Source: Xylanibacter brevis ATCC 19188
GTDB lineage: Bacteria > Bacteroidota > Bacteroidia > Bacteroidales > Bacteroidaceae
Assembly: GCF_000621725.1 (NCBI RefSeq)
Contig: NZ_JHXM01000021.1
Span: 1 to 64,000 of the forward strand
DNA length: 64,000 nucleotides
Direction: 5' to 3'
The position numbers and the translations under genes are program-made. A model generated the notes under the pieces. It had not been told where the DNA came from and did no database searches. It was given only the letters and a program-made list of their open reading frames with translations. Positions 43,420-52,683 of the stretch are shown here, in pieces; within the stretch, counting starts at the first letter, position 1, and every line of letters starts with the position of its first letter.

Positions 43420-45447
43420 TTACCATCTTCTAAATAATTCTATTGTAAACTTGCAGCCAATCTCCTGATACTCAATGTTTCGGAAGCCTGCAAAGATGCC
43501 CATTGAGATGTAGCGGCTGCTGAATCCGTAGCCCAGCTCGGAGTAAAGTCGGCTTTGGTTTATGAGCAATGAACTAAGATAAATGCGTTCGCGTTCTATG
43601 TAATGACCAAGTAAGGGAATGAACGACAAGCCCATCAGCGGACTCTCGTACGATATATTACCTCGAATATAATATTTTGACTCGTTGTAAACACTTGATG
43701 ATAACAACTGAAAATTGCCCGACCAATCATCATCCCAACCTTCTGGCAGATTGTTGTCGCGGAAGTTAGTAAAGTCCATAAACGAGTTGACTTTTTTCAG
43801 TGTGTAAAGTCCACCGCCGATACGTGCGTTGAACACCTGCAGGCGGTGCATGCGCCTTTTCCAAGAGGCATCAACTTCCCATCGTTCGTAGGGCAGATTA
43901 AACTTGTCGAACTTCAAACCTCGTTCATAGTCGATAGAAACGACAGGGGCTGCTCGCCACGGACGCAACTTAACAGACACAGATGGGGCTAAACTCTTGT
44001 AGTCGTTTTCTATACCAAACGAACCTAGTTTTGCAGCATGCTGTGACCGACGATGGTGGAATGTCACACCACCTTCAATTCCCAACCAAGGCGTAATCAT
44101 GTAGTAGTTCTTCAGCTGGGCATATAAATCTCTGAATATGTGCAGGTCTTCATTCAGCCATTGAGAGTCTTCACCATCAATAGCCGCTATTTCGTTGAGT
44201 GTATATTGATTGCTCAGACGGTTGCCGTTACCCACAATGAGATCCAGATAACCTCTGCGTTTGTGATTATATTCAAGTCGGATGGGGGCTGTAAAGAAGA
44301 ATTGCTTCAATTTGAAGTTGTAACCGGCTTTGGGGTTAAAGTCAATGCAGGTTTTCTTGCTGAATTCATAGTGAGCACCCAAACGCATCTTGTATGACAA
44401 TCCCTTTGACTTGCTGTAGCTGATGTATTGCGGGTCGAGTAGGGGCGACAGCCATACATATCCATTCTCAGTACTGCTTTTCGTCTTGCTGAAAAGGTTT
44501 TCTCCCAACATATCCCAAGTGCGGTCGCTTGCATTGCTGTGTTTATCCAGCATCATGGGCATGACAGCTTTGATACTATCATTATGTTTCTTTGCATGCC
44601 TCAGCGAGTCAAAGTGCTGATACACCAACTCCTCTTCTTCGCTTAAACTGAACGGACGAATAGAATCCATGAGTTGGCGATTTATTTTGAGACTCATGGT
44701 GTCCGGTAGTGTAGTAGGACAGTCGTATGCCACCTCAAAATGAGAAGTTATGTTGTTGCCAGCAAACTTAAACGTTACATCAGTGATACATAACTGAGGC
44801 ATCAGTGCCCGTGCGCCATGATCGCCCTGCGTACTGATGGTGTGAAAACTAATCATGTCGAACTCGCCATTCAGCTCAATCTGTTCGATGCGCCCCGTCG
44901 CATAGTTGACGATAGCTTGACCTTTCACTAGCTGCGTGTTCATCACCCGTTTAGGACGGAAGTCTAGGCGTATCTTACCGTTACCTAGATCTGTTGTTGT
45001 GTATTTGTAGAACAACCGATTGTAGCGATTAAACGGTGAAAGCACGTGGTCATCGTAAATTGTCTCGTTATAAAGGTCAGGTGTCAGATAGCAAAATAGC
45101 GTTGACATCGTATGTTTGTTTCTGGGGATGGTGGTATAGAATACCTGATTCAGATTATCATAGTTGTCAACGTCATTGAAGGTGAAGTGATTATACTGTT
45201 CGCTCAGAAACTTTCGTTGTCCCTTAGCCAGTGGATACATGGAAGGTATCAGCCATAGTGTGGCATTGCGACGTTTTGTGTTATAGAGGTGTTTTAGGTA
45301 AACATTTGTGGAAAAGCCGTTCACATCGTGAGCGTAGTTGCGCTGAAAACTGAATATGCGCTCCAACAGCACGGAGTCAGAATACTCGTGACCATTGGCC
45401 GTAAGGACGGTTGATATTATATAAAGTAGCAGCAATATTCGTTTCAT
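43420..45447 (-). CDS. DUF5686-family outer-membrane protein
   Basis: Read from ATG 45447 (MKRILLLLYIISTVLTANGH, a signal peptide) the protein has 675 residues. The N-terminal half is periplasmic-looking (LDFRPKRVMNTQLVKGQAIV) and the C-terminal half is a beta barrel ending in aromatic F-type residues (CKFTIELFRRW). This matches DUF5686 proteins, which are linked to TonB-type or surface-assembly systems, though their role is unknown. The -7 promoter element lies only 4 bp upstream of the ATG, so the mRNA may be leaderless. Confidence 0.8.
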   Translation of the reverse strand: MKRILLLLYIISTVLTANGHEYSDSVLLERIFSFQRNYAHDVNGFSTNVYLKHLYNTKRRNATLWLIPSMYPLAKGQRKFLSEQYNHFTFNDVDNYDNLNQVFYTTIPRNKHTMSTLFCYLTPDLYNETIYDDHVLSPFNRYNRLFYKYTTTDLGNGKIRLDFRPKRVMNTQLVKGQAIVNYATGRIEQIELNGEFDMISFHTISTQGDHGARALMPQLCITDVTFKFAGNNITSHFEVAYDCPTTLPDTMSLKINRQLMDSIRPFSLSEEEELVYQHFDSLRHAKKHNDSIKAVMPMMLDKHSNASDRTWDMLGENLFSKTKSSTENGYVWLSPLLDPQYISYSKSKGLSYKMRLGAHYEFSKKTCIDFNPKAGYNFKLKQFFFTAPIRLEYNHKRRGYLDLIVGNGNRLSNQYTLNEIAAIDGEDSQWLNEDLHIFRDLYAQLKNYYMITPWLGIEGGVTFHHRRSQHAAKLGSFGIENDYKSLAPSVSVKLRPWRAAPVVSIDYERGLKFDKFNLPYERWEVDASWKRRMHRLQVFNARIGGGLYTLKKVNSFMDFTNFRDNNLPEGWDDDWSGNFQLLSSSVYNESKYYIRGNISYESPLMGLSFIPLLGHYIERERIYLSSLLINQSRLYSELGYGFSSRYISMGIFAGFRNIEYQEIGCKFTIELFRRW

Positions 45448-45451
45448 TGCC

Positions 45452-45460
45452 GCAAAGATA
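45452..45460 (-). promoter_or_regulatory. Promoter -7 element next to the DUF5686 start
   Basis: TATCTTTGC on the minus strand is separated from the ATG by only GGCA. Transcription would start at or next to the A of ATG. Confidence 0.55.
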
Positions 45461-45496
45461 GCAAATAAATAAATAACCACAAAAATATTTTGCCAT

Positions 45497-45827
45497 AAAA
45501 AGGATATTCCTTTTTAATTATAGAAGCGGGAGTGTCGCTTTTCTATGAATAAGTGCCGCTATTACCGAGCAATAGTACTCCTTTTGTTGTGCAATACTAC
45601 TGCTTTTACAAGCCAAAAGTGCCACTTTTGCCCTGTTATTCTTACTGTTTTGTGTCGCATCTAGACTCTAGAATGCCTGAATCTAGACTTTAGATCGGCG
45701 AATTCTAGACTCTAAAAATGTGTTTTCTAGTGTCTAGATGAATTGTAATAGCTTTCATATTGGCTATCAGCATCTTAACTATAGCATAAGAAACGTTATG
45801 CTTTTGGAGGCTGAAAGCGTTGCTTTT
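45497..45827. repeat. 22-bp-phased array of degenerate palindromes
   Basis: About 14 short quasi-palindromes follow one another, with most units exactly 22 bp apart. Blocks ending in CTTTT or TTTT end at 45585, 45607, 45629 and 45651, and later at 45805 and 45827. Between them, TCTAGAC/TCTAGT words start at 45660, 45682, 45704 and 45726. Individual units include AAAAGTGCCACTTTT, TCTAGTGTCTAGA and the GCATAA...TTATGC dyad. The variable 7-8 bp between palindromes are not conserved. No reading frame is supported here. It lies between the rpoD terminator and the DUF5686 gene. Confidence 0.85.
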
Positions 45828-45841
45828 GGAAGATCATAAAA

Positions 45842-45874
45842 AATGCTTCATTCCATAATCGGAAATGAAGCATT
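45842..45874 (-). terminator. Terminator of rpoD
   Basis: AATGCTTCATT and AATGAAGCATT form a perfect 11-bp stem; on the minus strand TTTTTTATG follows. Confidence 0.9.
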
Positions 45875-45903
45875 GTATTTTTACTGTAAAAAGAGAAAAT
45901 CTC

Positions 45904-46776
45904 TTATCCCAGATATTTCATCAAAATACGAGCGTTACCAGAATCACGGAGTTTAGCAATGCTCTTCTCACGAATCTGGCGCACACGCTCACGGGTAAGT
46001 CCCAGCTGATCGCCAATTTCCTCAAGACCCTTCTCGTGGCAACCAATACCGAAGCATTCGCGGATAATAGTAATCTCGCGCTCCTTCAGTACTTTGTTGA
46101 GTACGGCGTTCAACTCCTGTGCCATTGACTCGTGATCCACGTGACGGTCGGTGCGGCTATCGTCACCAGAGGCCATCACATCGAGCATACAGTTGTCTTC
46201 GCCATCCTGGAAAGGTGCATCAATAGACACATGGTGACCATCTGCCATCATTGACTGACCAATTTTCTCTTCGTCAATGTCAGTCATTTCAGCCAGCTCG
46301 CTCACAGATGGGTGGCGCTGATTCTCCTGCTCAAACTTGTTGATTTCGTGATTAATCTTATTCAGTGAGCCAACCTGGTTCAGAGGAAGACGTACGATAC
46401 GGCTCTGCTCGGCAATGGCCTGAAGGATAGACTGGCGAATCCACCATACGGCATAAGAAATGAATTTGAAGCCGCGTGTCTCATCGAATTTCTGTGCGGC
46501 CTTGATAAGACCGATGTTGCCTTCGTCGATAAGGTCTGTTAATGTTAAACCCTGATGCTGATATTGTTTAGCAACACTGACAACAAAGCGCAGATTGGCT
46601 GTCACCAGTTTGTCTTTTGCGCGTTCGCCCTCAGGACCGCCCTTCTTAATTTTCTGAGCCAGTTCAATTTCTTCGTCAATACTAATAAGTGGAGCACGGC
46701 CAATCTCTACTAGATACTTATCCAATGCTTCACTCGAACGGTTTGTGATGCTTTTCTGAATTTTGAGTTGTCTCAT
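45904..46776 (-). CDS. rpoD: Primary RNA polymerase sigma factor RpoD/SigA
   Basis: The 290-residue protein is the short Bacteroidota primary sigma factor without a long region 1.1. Region 1.2 (YLVEIGRAPLIS), region 2 (LIDEGNIGLIKAAQKFD, FKFISYAVWWIRQSI), region 3 and region 4 (LEEIGDQLGLTRERVRQIRE) are all present. This factor recognises the TAnnTTTG promoters seen across the window. It is monocistronic, with its own promoter and terminator. Confidence 0.97.
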   Translation of the reverse strand: MRQLKIQKSITNRSSEALDKYLVEIGRAPLISIDEEIELAQKIKKGGPEGERAKDKLVTANLRFVVSVAKQYQHQGLTLTDLIDEGNIGLIKAAQKFDETRGFKFISYAVWWIRQSILQAIAEQSRIVRLPLNQVGSLNKINHEINKFEQENQRHPSVSELAEMTDIDEEKIGQSMMADGHHVSIDAPFQDGEDNCMLDVMASGDDSRTDRHVDHESMAQELNAVLNKVLKEREITIIRECFGIGCHEKGLEEIGDQLGLTRERVRQIREKSIAKLRDSGNARILMKYLG

Positions 46777-46853
46777 CCTAAAATGATTTTCCTTAAATAT
46801 TTCCTAACTTCTTAATAATGAAGTGAGTATACCTATTTTTGCAAATTTGCGGT

Positions 46854-46862
46854 GCAAAGGTA
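46854..46862 (-). promoter_or_regulatory. Promoter -7 element of rpoD
   Basis: TACCTTTGC on the minus strand, 77 bp before the rpoD ATG. Confidence 0.75.
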
Positions 46863-46918
46863 CAAAAAATATCGTTACGTTGTTCTCCAGTTGTGGATTT
46901 TTTTGTGTTAAAAAAGAA

Positions 46919-46944
46919 AAATGGCCCTCTTGAGAAGGGCCATT
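46919..46944 (-). terminator. Terminator of the uxuA-SDR operon
   Basis: AATGGCCC and GGGCCATT flank a short loop; on the minus strand TTTTCTTTTTT follows. Confidence 0.8.
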
Positions 46945-46974
46945 ATATCTTTAGTTTGTGGAGTGTTTTAAACC

Positions 46975-47787
46975 CTACATAGCGAATACATTGAAGCCGC
47001 CATCAACAACGGCCACGGTTCCTGTGACAAACTTTGAAGCATCAGACATGAGATAATGGATGGTGCCGCAGAGTTCTTCGGGTTCTCCCATACGTCCAAA
47101 TGGTGTTTGGCGGATCACATCTTGTCCGCGCTGTGTGTAGGTTCCATCAGGATTGGTCAACAGCGAACGGTTCTGTTCGGTGATGAAGAAACCTGGTGCT
47201 ATTGCATTGACACGGATGCCTTCGCCAAATTTCTTGGCGCATTCTGTGGCCATATACTGTGTAAAGTTGGAAATGCCTGCTTTTGCAGCCGCATAGCCAC
47301 ACACTCTTGTCATGGGGCGGAATGCTGCCATGCTCGAGAAGTTGATGATAGATCCTTTGCCCTGTTTAACCATGGGTTTCAGAAATATCTGTGTAGGAAT
47401 AACCGTGCCGGTGAGGTTAAGTTCGAGAACTTTAGAGAACTGACTGGCGTCGAGGTCGAAAAATGTCTTGTCCGGTCCGATTGTAGCGCCAGGCATGTTG
47501 CCGCCAGCGGCATTAAGCAGTGTGTCGATACGTCCATATTTAGCGATGATATCGTCGCAATTCTTCTGTACGCATGCTTCGTCCATCACGTCGGTTTTCA
47601 TAAACTCGCATTGTCCACCATCGTTCTTGATATCATCAACGATGGCCTGACCAACATCTTCTTTTCTACCTAAGATGATAACTTTGGCACCATTAAGAGC
47701 CAGATATTTTGCTATAGTACGTCCTAAAACGCCGGTTCCACCGGTGATGACGGTTACGTTGTCTTTGATGTCGAATAGGTTCTTCAT
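46975..47787 (-). CDS. SDR-family D-mannonate oxidoreductase
   Basis: The 270-residue short-chain dehydrogenase has the NAD(P) loop TGGTGVLGRTIA, NAAGG, and the catalytic YAAAK with the upstream Ser in INFSSMAAF. Directly downstream of uxuA in the same operon, it most likely reduces D-fructuronate to D-mannonate, the SDR-type replacement for UxuB in glucuronate breakdown. The substrate is inferred from context. Confidence 0.88.
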   Translation of the reverse strand: MKNLFDIKDNVTVITGGTGVLGRTIAKYLALNGAKVIILGRKEDVGQAIVDDIKNDGGQCEFMKTDVMDEACVQKNCDDIIAKYGRIDTLLNAAGGNMPGATIGPDKTFFDLDASQFSKVLELNLTGTVIPTQIFLKPMVKQGKGSIINFSSMAAFRPMTRVCGYAAAKAGISNFTQYMATECAKKFGEGIRVNAIAPGFFITEQNRSLLTNPDGTYTQRGQDVIRQTPFGRMGEPEELCGTIHYLMSDASKFVTGTVAVVDGGFNVFAM

Positions 47788-47818
47788 TGTCGGTTTTGAT
47801 TATATGTCATTGTTGTTG

Positions 47819-49072
47819 TTAGTCAAAGAATCCTGGCTGCGTGTATTTGATGCCCAATTCATCGTCGACAGTAGCAAGGATGCCCTGTACCTGGCCCAAT
47901 GCAAACATGCGTCCTAACAGTGTATAGCCTGCATTGTGTCCGTGACTTGATTCGTCCATGATGCCACCAGGTTGATCGGTGAATGTCATACCATGATCAA
48001 CGCGCATTGGGAGCGCCGGATTCTCTTTCTCAAAGATTCTTGCCAGTTCTACGATGTTAGCTCGACCACCCAGATGCGAGGCTTCTGTAAAGTCGCCATT
48101 CGGGAAAATATGACAAGAACGTAGGTGTACGAAATGGGTGCGGGGGGCAAATTCACGGGCCATTGCCACCACGTCGTTATAGGCTCCTGCACTAAGTGAA
48201 CCGGCACAGAATGTAAGTCCATTATGCTTATTAGGTACTGCGTTAAGGAACCAGCGGATGTCGTCTGCTGTGCGTACAATACGTGGAAGACCTAAAATCT
48301 CGATAGGGGGGTCGTCTGGATGCACACACATATTCATGTCATAAGCTTCACAAGTAGGCATAATAGCCTCTAGGAAGTATTTCATATTCTCGCGCAACTG
48401 CTGCTTGTCAATGTCATGATAAAGTTCAAGGAATGATTGAAACTTTGCAATGGGTTCTTTGTCACCTTCAGAGAAGTTTCCGCTCACAAACCCTTGAGTC
48501 TTAATCACAATATTCTCAATAAGTTTGTGGTCTTTTTCTGGAGTCATGCTTTTTGCTAATTCATCTGCCTCGGCAAGGACGTCTCTCACAGCGCCGACAT
48601 TGTCTGGAAATTGAAATTTTTTCCATTCTTCCCGGGCTCCTTCTCGCTTTAAAAGATAAATGTCGAAATAGGCGAATTCGGCATAGTTGAAATATAGGTT
48701 TGTTGCTCCGTTTGGATTGTTGTGAAGCAAGTCTGTGCGGGCCCAGTCAAGTACTGGCATGAAATTGTAACAAACCGTGTGTATGCCTTCAGCGGCCAGG
48801 TTCTTTAGTGACTCTATGTAGACCTCTATCTGTTGGTCACGATCAGGTCCTCCGTATTTGATTGACTCGACTACGGGTAGGCTCTCCACTACCGACCAAC
48901 GCATGCCGTAGCTTTCGATGTATTCACGTAGATCGTGTATCTTTTCTTGTGTCCAAACTTCACCTAAGGGCACGTCGTGAAGCGCTGTTACGATGCCTTC
49001 AACGCCAATTTGCTTGAGCATGGCAAGTGTGATTCTATCTTTCTTGCCAAACCATCTCCATGTTCTTTCCAT
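47819..49072 (-). CDS. uxuA: Mannonate dehydratase
   Basis: The 417-residue enzyme starts at ATG 49072 (MERTWRWFGKKDRITLAMLK); a longer in-frame start at 49123 would place codons across the promoter. It converts D-mannonate to 2-keto-3-deoxygluconate. Conserved blocks are VEGIVTALHDVPLGEVW, MNMCVHPDDPPIEILGLPRI, FCAGSLSAGAYNDVV and MRVDHGM, which supply metal-binding His, Cys and Asp residues. It heads the glucuronate-type operon. Confidence 0.95.
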   Translation of the reverse strand: MERTWRWFGKKDRITLAMLKQIGVEGIVTALHDVPLGEVWTQEKIHDLREYIESYGMRWSVVESLPVVESIKYGGPDRDQQIEVYIESLKNLAAEGIHTVCYNFMPVLDWARTDLLHNNPNGATNLYFNYAEFAYFDIYLLKREGAREEWKKFQFPDNVGAVRDVLAEADELAKSMTPEKDHKLIENIVIKTQGFVSGNFSEGDKEPIAKFQSFLELYHDIDKQQLRENMKYFLEAIMPTCEAYDMNMCVHPDDPPIEILGLPRIVRTADDIRWFLNAVPNKHNGLTFCAGSLSAGAYNDVVAMAREFAPRTHFVHLRSCHIFPNGDFTEASHLGGRANIVELARIFEKENPALPMRVDHGMTFTDQPGGIMDESSHGHNAGYTLLGRMFALGQVQGILATVDDELGIKYTQPGFFD

Positions 49073-49099
49073 TGTCAGATTTTTATTGTGTTCCGGATT

Positions 49100-49108
49100 G
49101 CAAAGGTA
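49100..49108 (-). promoter_or_regulatory. Promoter -7 element of uxuA
   Basis: TACCTTTGC on the minus strand, 27 bp before the ATG at 49072. Confidence 0.75.
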
Positions 49109-49188
49109 GTGAATAATTGACATTGTACATCGAAAAAAGAATCAAAAAAGTATAATTTGGCGCTTTTTTCTAATTTTATCATAGATAT

Positions 49189-49221
49189 TTTGCGGTATCT
49201 CACTTTTTTTTGTACCTTTGC
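49189..49221 (+). promoter_or_regulatory. Promoter of the ileS operon
   Basis: TTTG at 49189-49192 and TACCTTTGC at 49213-49221 are separated by 20 bp, the ideal Bacteroidota spacing. The start at 49252 rather than an upstream in-frame codon at 49210 follows from this. Confidence 0.85.
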
Positions 49222-49251
49222 ACATCAAAAAATTATAGTACTATAAACGAT

Positions 49252-52200
49252 ATGGCAAAGAGATTCGCTGAACATAATGGTTTGAACCTGACTCAGGTTA
49301 ACAATGAGATTTTAGATAAATGGAAGAAAGAGGATATTTTCCATCGTTCAATTGACGAGCGTGAGGGATGTCCTCAGTTTGTTTTCTTTGAGGGTCCTCC
49401 CTCAGCAAATGGTCACCCAGGTATTCACCACGTCTTGGGTCGTTCGCTGAAGGATAAGTTCAATCGTTATAAGACCATGCAGGGTTTCCAGGTAAAGCGT
49501 AAGGCTGGATGGGATACTCATGGACTGCCTGTGGAACTCGGTGTGGAAAAAGAATTGGGTATCACCAAGGCTGATATCGATAACAAAGATTCAGACAAGT
49601 ACATTTCAACAGAGGATTACAATAAGAAGTGTCGTGAAAATGTGATGAAGTTTACAGCTGAGTGGCGTGAACTGACTGAGCGCATGGGATACTTTGTAGA
49701 TCTTGATAATCCTTATATCACCTACGATAATAAATATATTGAGTCACTGTGGTGGCTGCTGAAGCAGTTCTATGATAAAGGATTGCTTTATAAAGGCTAT
49801 ACAATTCAGCCTTATTCACCTGCAGCCGGAACCGGATTGTCAAGTCACGAGCTGAACCAGCCAGGTTGCTATCGTGACGTGAAGGATACTACTTGTACGG
49901 CTCTCTTCAAAATGAAGAATCCGAAGCCAGAGATGACTGGTTGGGGCACGCCATATTTCATGGCATGGACTACAACCCCCTGGACACTGGCTGCGAATTC
50001 AGCATTGTGTGTAGGTCCCAAAATTGACTATGTAGCTATTGAGACTTACAATCCTTATACGGCAGAGAAAATCACAATCGTGATGGCAGACGCACGCGTT
50101 GCGGCTTACTTTGATACTGCTGCCGAGATTTCCGATGGTGGTGAACTACCTGAATATAATAAGGGTGAGAAGTTCTTGCCCTATCGCGTGGTAGCTCGCT
50201 ACAAGGGTACCGACCTCGTGGGAATGGAGTATGAACAGCTCCTGCCAATGATTACACCTGTAGGTGAAGGCGCTTTCCGCGTGATTCCTGGTGACTATGT
50301 AACAACAGAGGATGGTGCAGGTATCGTACACATTGCTCCAAACTTTGGTGCCGACGATGCTTTCGTAGCGAAGAAGGCTGGTGTACCTGCTATTGTGCTT
50401 ATAGACAAGAAAGGCAACGAGCGTCCAGTTGTTGACCTGCAAGGTAAGTACTTCTTGATTGAGGATCTGGATGCAGATTTCGTTAAGAATTACGTAGATA
50501 CAGAGAAGTGGGGACGCTATGCTGGACGCTATGTAAAGAATGCCTACGATGAAACACTTACAGATAAGGATGAGACACTTGACATTTCTATCTGTATGGA
50601 CTTGAAAGCCGACGGTAAGGTGTTCAAGATCGAGAAGCACGTTCACAACTATCCTCATTGCTGGCGTACAGACAAACCTGTACTTTACTATCCCTTGGAC
50701 TCTTGGTTTATTAAGAGTACCGATAAAAAGGTTCGCATGAGTGAACTGAACAAGACTATCGGATGGCATCCGGAGTCAACAGGTACAGGACGTTTTGGTA
50801 ACTGGCTAGAGAATCTGAATGACTGGAACCTGTCTCGTTCTCGCTTCTGGGGTACACCACTTCCTATTTGGCGAAGCGAAGACGGCGAAGAAAAGTGTAT
50901 CGGTAGCTTGGAAGAACTTTATGCTGAGATTGAAAAAGCTGTTGCAGCAGGTGTAATGACTTCAAATCCGCTGAAAGACAAGGGGTTTGTGCCTGGTGAT
51001 ATGTCAAAGGAAAACTACGACAAGATCGACATGCACCGTCCATATGTGGACTATATTATATTGGTAAGCGAAAGCGGCAAGCCAATGAAACGTGAAAGCG
51101 ACTTGGTTGATGTGTGGTTTGATTCGGGTTCTATGCCTTATGCACAGGTTCACTATCCTTTCGAGAACCGTGAACTGATTGATAACAATAAAGCATTCCC
51201 CGCAGATTTTATCAACGAGGGCGTTGACCAGACACGTGGTTGGTTCTTCACATTGCATGCTATTGCTACTATGATCTTCGATTCAGTAGCCTTCAAGAAT
51301 GTCATCTCAACAGGTCTTGTGCTGGATGCCAAAGGCAATAAGATGTCGAAGCATGTGGGTAATGTGATTAATCCATTTGAGATGATCGACAAATATGGTT
51401 CGGATGCGGTTAGATTCTACATGATGACAAACTCTGAACCATGGGACAACCTGAAGTTCGACCCAGAGGGTGTGGCAGAAATCAGCCGCAAGTTCTTTGG
51501 TACCTTATATAATACTTATTCACTCTTTGCTATGTATGCTAATGTGGATGAGTTTGATCCTAAGGCTGCACAGATTCCTGTAAACGAGCGTCCTGAATTC
51601 GACCGTTGGATTTTGTCTTGTCTGAACTCTCTGGTTAAGGGCGTTCAGAAAGAGATGAACGGATTTGATCCTACACGTGCAGGTCGTCTAATTGATAAGT
51701 TTGTGGATGAGGATCTGTCTAACTGGTATGTTCGTCTTAACAAGAAGCGTTTCTGGGGTAAGGAGATGGACAACGATAAGTTGGCTGCCTATCAGACGCT
51801 CTATGAGTGCTTGATGACTGTTTCTAAGTTGCTGGCTCCGTTTGCGCCATTCTTTGCAGATCGCATCTACTGCGATTTGGGAGGAGAACTTGATTCTGTT
51901 CATCTGGAGAAATTCCCCGTAGCTAATATGGATTTGGTTAATGCCGATCTGGAGCAGCGTATGGAGATTGCTCAGCGCATCACAACGATTGTTCTTGCTC
52001 TGCGTCGTAAAGAGAGTATTAAGGTGAAGCAGCCTCTGCAGACCTTGATGATTCCACCTGTTGATGATGCTCAGCGTAATGCTATTGAGAGCGTGAAGCA
52101 GATTTTCTTGCAGGAGGTAAACGTAAAAGACGTGAAATTTGTGGAAGGTGCAGGCATTCTGGTTAAGAAGGTGAAATGCAACTTCCGTACCATGGGTAAG

Positions 52201-52677
52201 AAGTTCGGCAAGTTGATGAAGGGTGTTGCTGCTCAGATGGATGCTCTTTCTCAGGACCAGATTGCTCAGTTGGAGAAGAATGGCACCATTGGTATCAATG
52301 TTGAAGGTCAAGACCTTACCGTAGAGGTGGCTGATGTTGATATTATCAGCGAGGATATTCCTGGTTGGCTGGTTGGCAATGAGGGTAACCTGACTGTTGC
52401 TCTTGATATTACACTTACCGACGAACTGAAGAACGAGGGTATGGCTCGTGAATTGGTGAACCGTATTCAGAACATTCGTAAGAAGAGTGGACTGGAGATT
52501 ACCGACCGTATTTGTGTTTGCATTGAGCCAAACGAGACTGCCACAAAAGCTGTTGAAACCTTCGGCGACTATATCGCACGCCAGGTATTGGCTGACAGCA
52601 TCAAGCTCGAGGCTAATGATGGACAGGAAGTTGAATTCGATGAATTTAAACTAAATATAAAAATAACTAAATCCTAA
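49252..52677 (+). CDS. ileS: Isoleucyl-tRNA synthetase
   Basis: The 1141-residue class I synthetase has the HIGH-type motif in PPSANGHPGIHH (~49-60), the CP1 editing domain, WDTHGLPVE, the KMSKH loop at 697-701 and an anticodon-binding domain (WYVRLNKKRFW). The C-terminal region lacks an obvious zinc finger, as in the eukaryote-like type II IleRS. It leads a nine-gene operon. Confidence 0.97.
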   Translation: MAKRFAEHNGLNLTQVNNEILDKWKKEDIFHRSIDEREGCPQFVFFEGPPSANGHPGIHHVLGRSLKDKFNRYKTMQGFQVKRKAGWDTHGLPVELGVEKELGITKADIDNKDSDKYISTEDYNKKCRENVMKFTAEWRELTERMGYFVDLDNPYITYDNKYIESLWWLLKQFYDKGLLYKGYTIQPYSPAAGTGLSSHELNQPGCYRDVKDTTCTALFKMKNPKPEMTGWGTPYFMAWTTTPWTLAANSALCVGPKIDYVAIETYNPYTAEKITIVMADARVAAYFDTAAEISDGGELPEYNKGEKFLPYRVVARYKGTDLVGMEYEQLLPMITPVGEGAFRVIPGDYVTTEDGAGIVHIAPNFGADDAFVAKKAGVPAIVLIDKKGNERPVVDLQGKYFLIEDLDADFVKNYVDTEKWGRYAGRYVKNAYDETLTDKDETLDISICMDLKADGKVFKIEKHVHNYPHCWRTDKPVLYYPLDSWFIKSTDKKVRMSELNKTIGWHPESTGTGRFGNWLENLNDWNLSRSRFWGTPLPIWRSEDGEEKCIGSLEELYAEIEKAVAAGVMTSNPLKDKGFVPGDMSKENYDKIDMHRPYVDYIILVSESGKPMKRESDLVDVWFDSGSMPYAQVHYPFENRELIDNNKAFPADFINEGVDQTRGWFFTLHAIATMIFDSVAFKNVISTGLVLDAKGNKMSKHVGNVINPFEMIDKYGSDAVRFYMMTNSEPWDNLKFDPEGVAEISRKFFGTLYNTYSLFAMYANVDEFDPKAAQIPVNERPEFDRWILSCLNSLVKGVQKEMNGFDPTRAGRLIDKFVDEDLSNWYVRLNKKRFWGKEMDNDKLAAYQTLYECLMTVSKLLAPFAPFFADRIYCDLGGELDSVHLEKFPVANMDLVNADLEQRMEIAQRITTIVLALRRKESIKVKQPLQTLMIPPVDDAQRNAIESVKQIFLQEVNVKDVKFVEGAGILVKKVKCNFRTMGKKFGKLMKGVAAQMDALSQDQIAQLEKNGTIGINVEGQDLTVEVADVDIISEDIPGWLVGNEGNLTVALDITLTDELKNEGMARELVNRIQNIRKKSGLEITDRICVCIEPNETATKAVETFGDYIARQVLADSIKLEANDGQEVEFDEFKLNIKITKS

Positions 52678-52683
52678 TGATTT

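Noticed and set aside
45497..45827. CRISPR array
   Set aside because: The units are only 22 bp, without constant repeats and unique spacers, and no cas gene is present.
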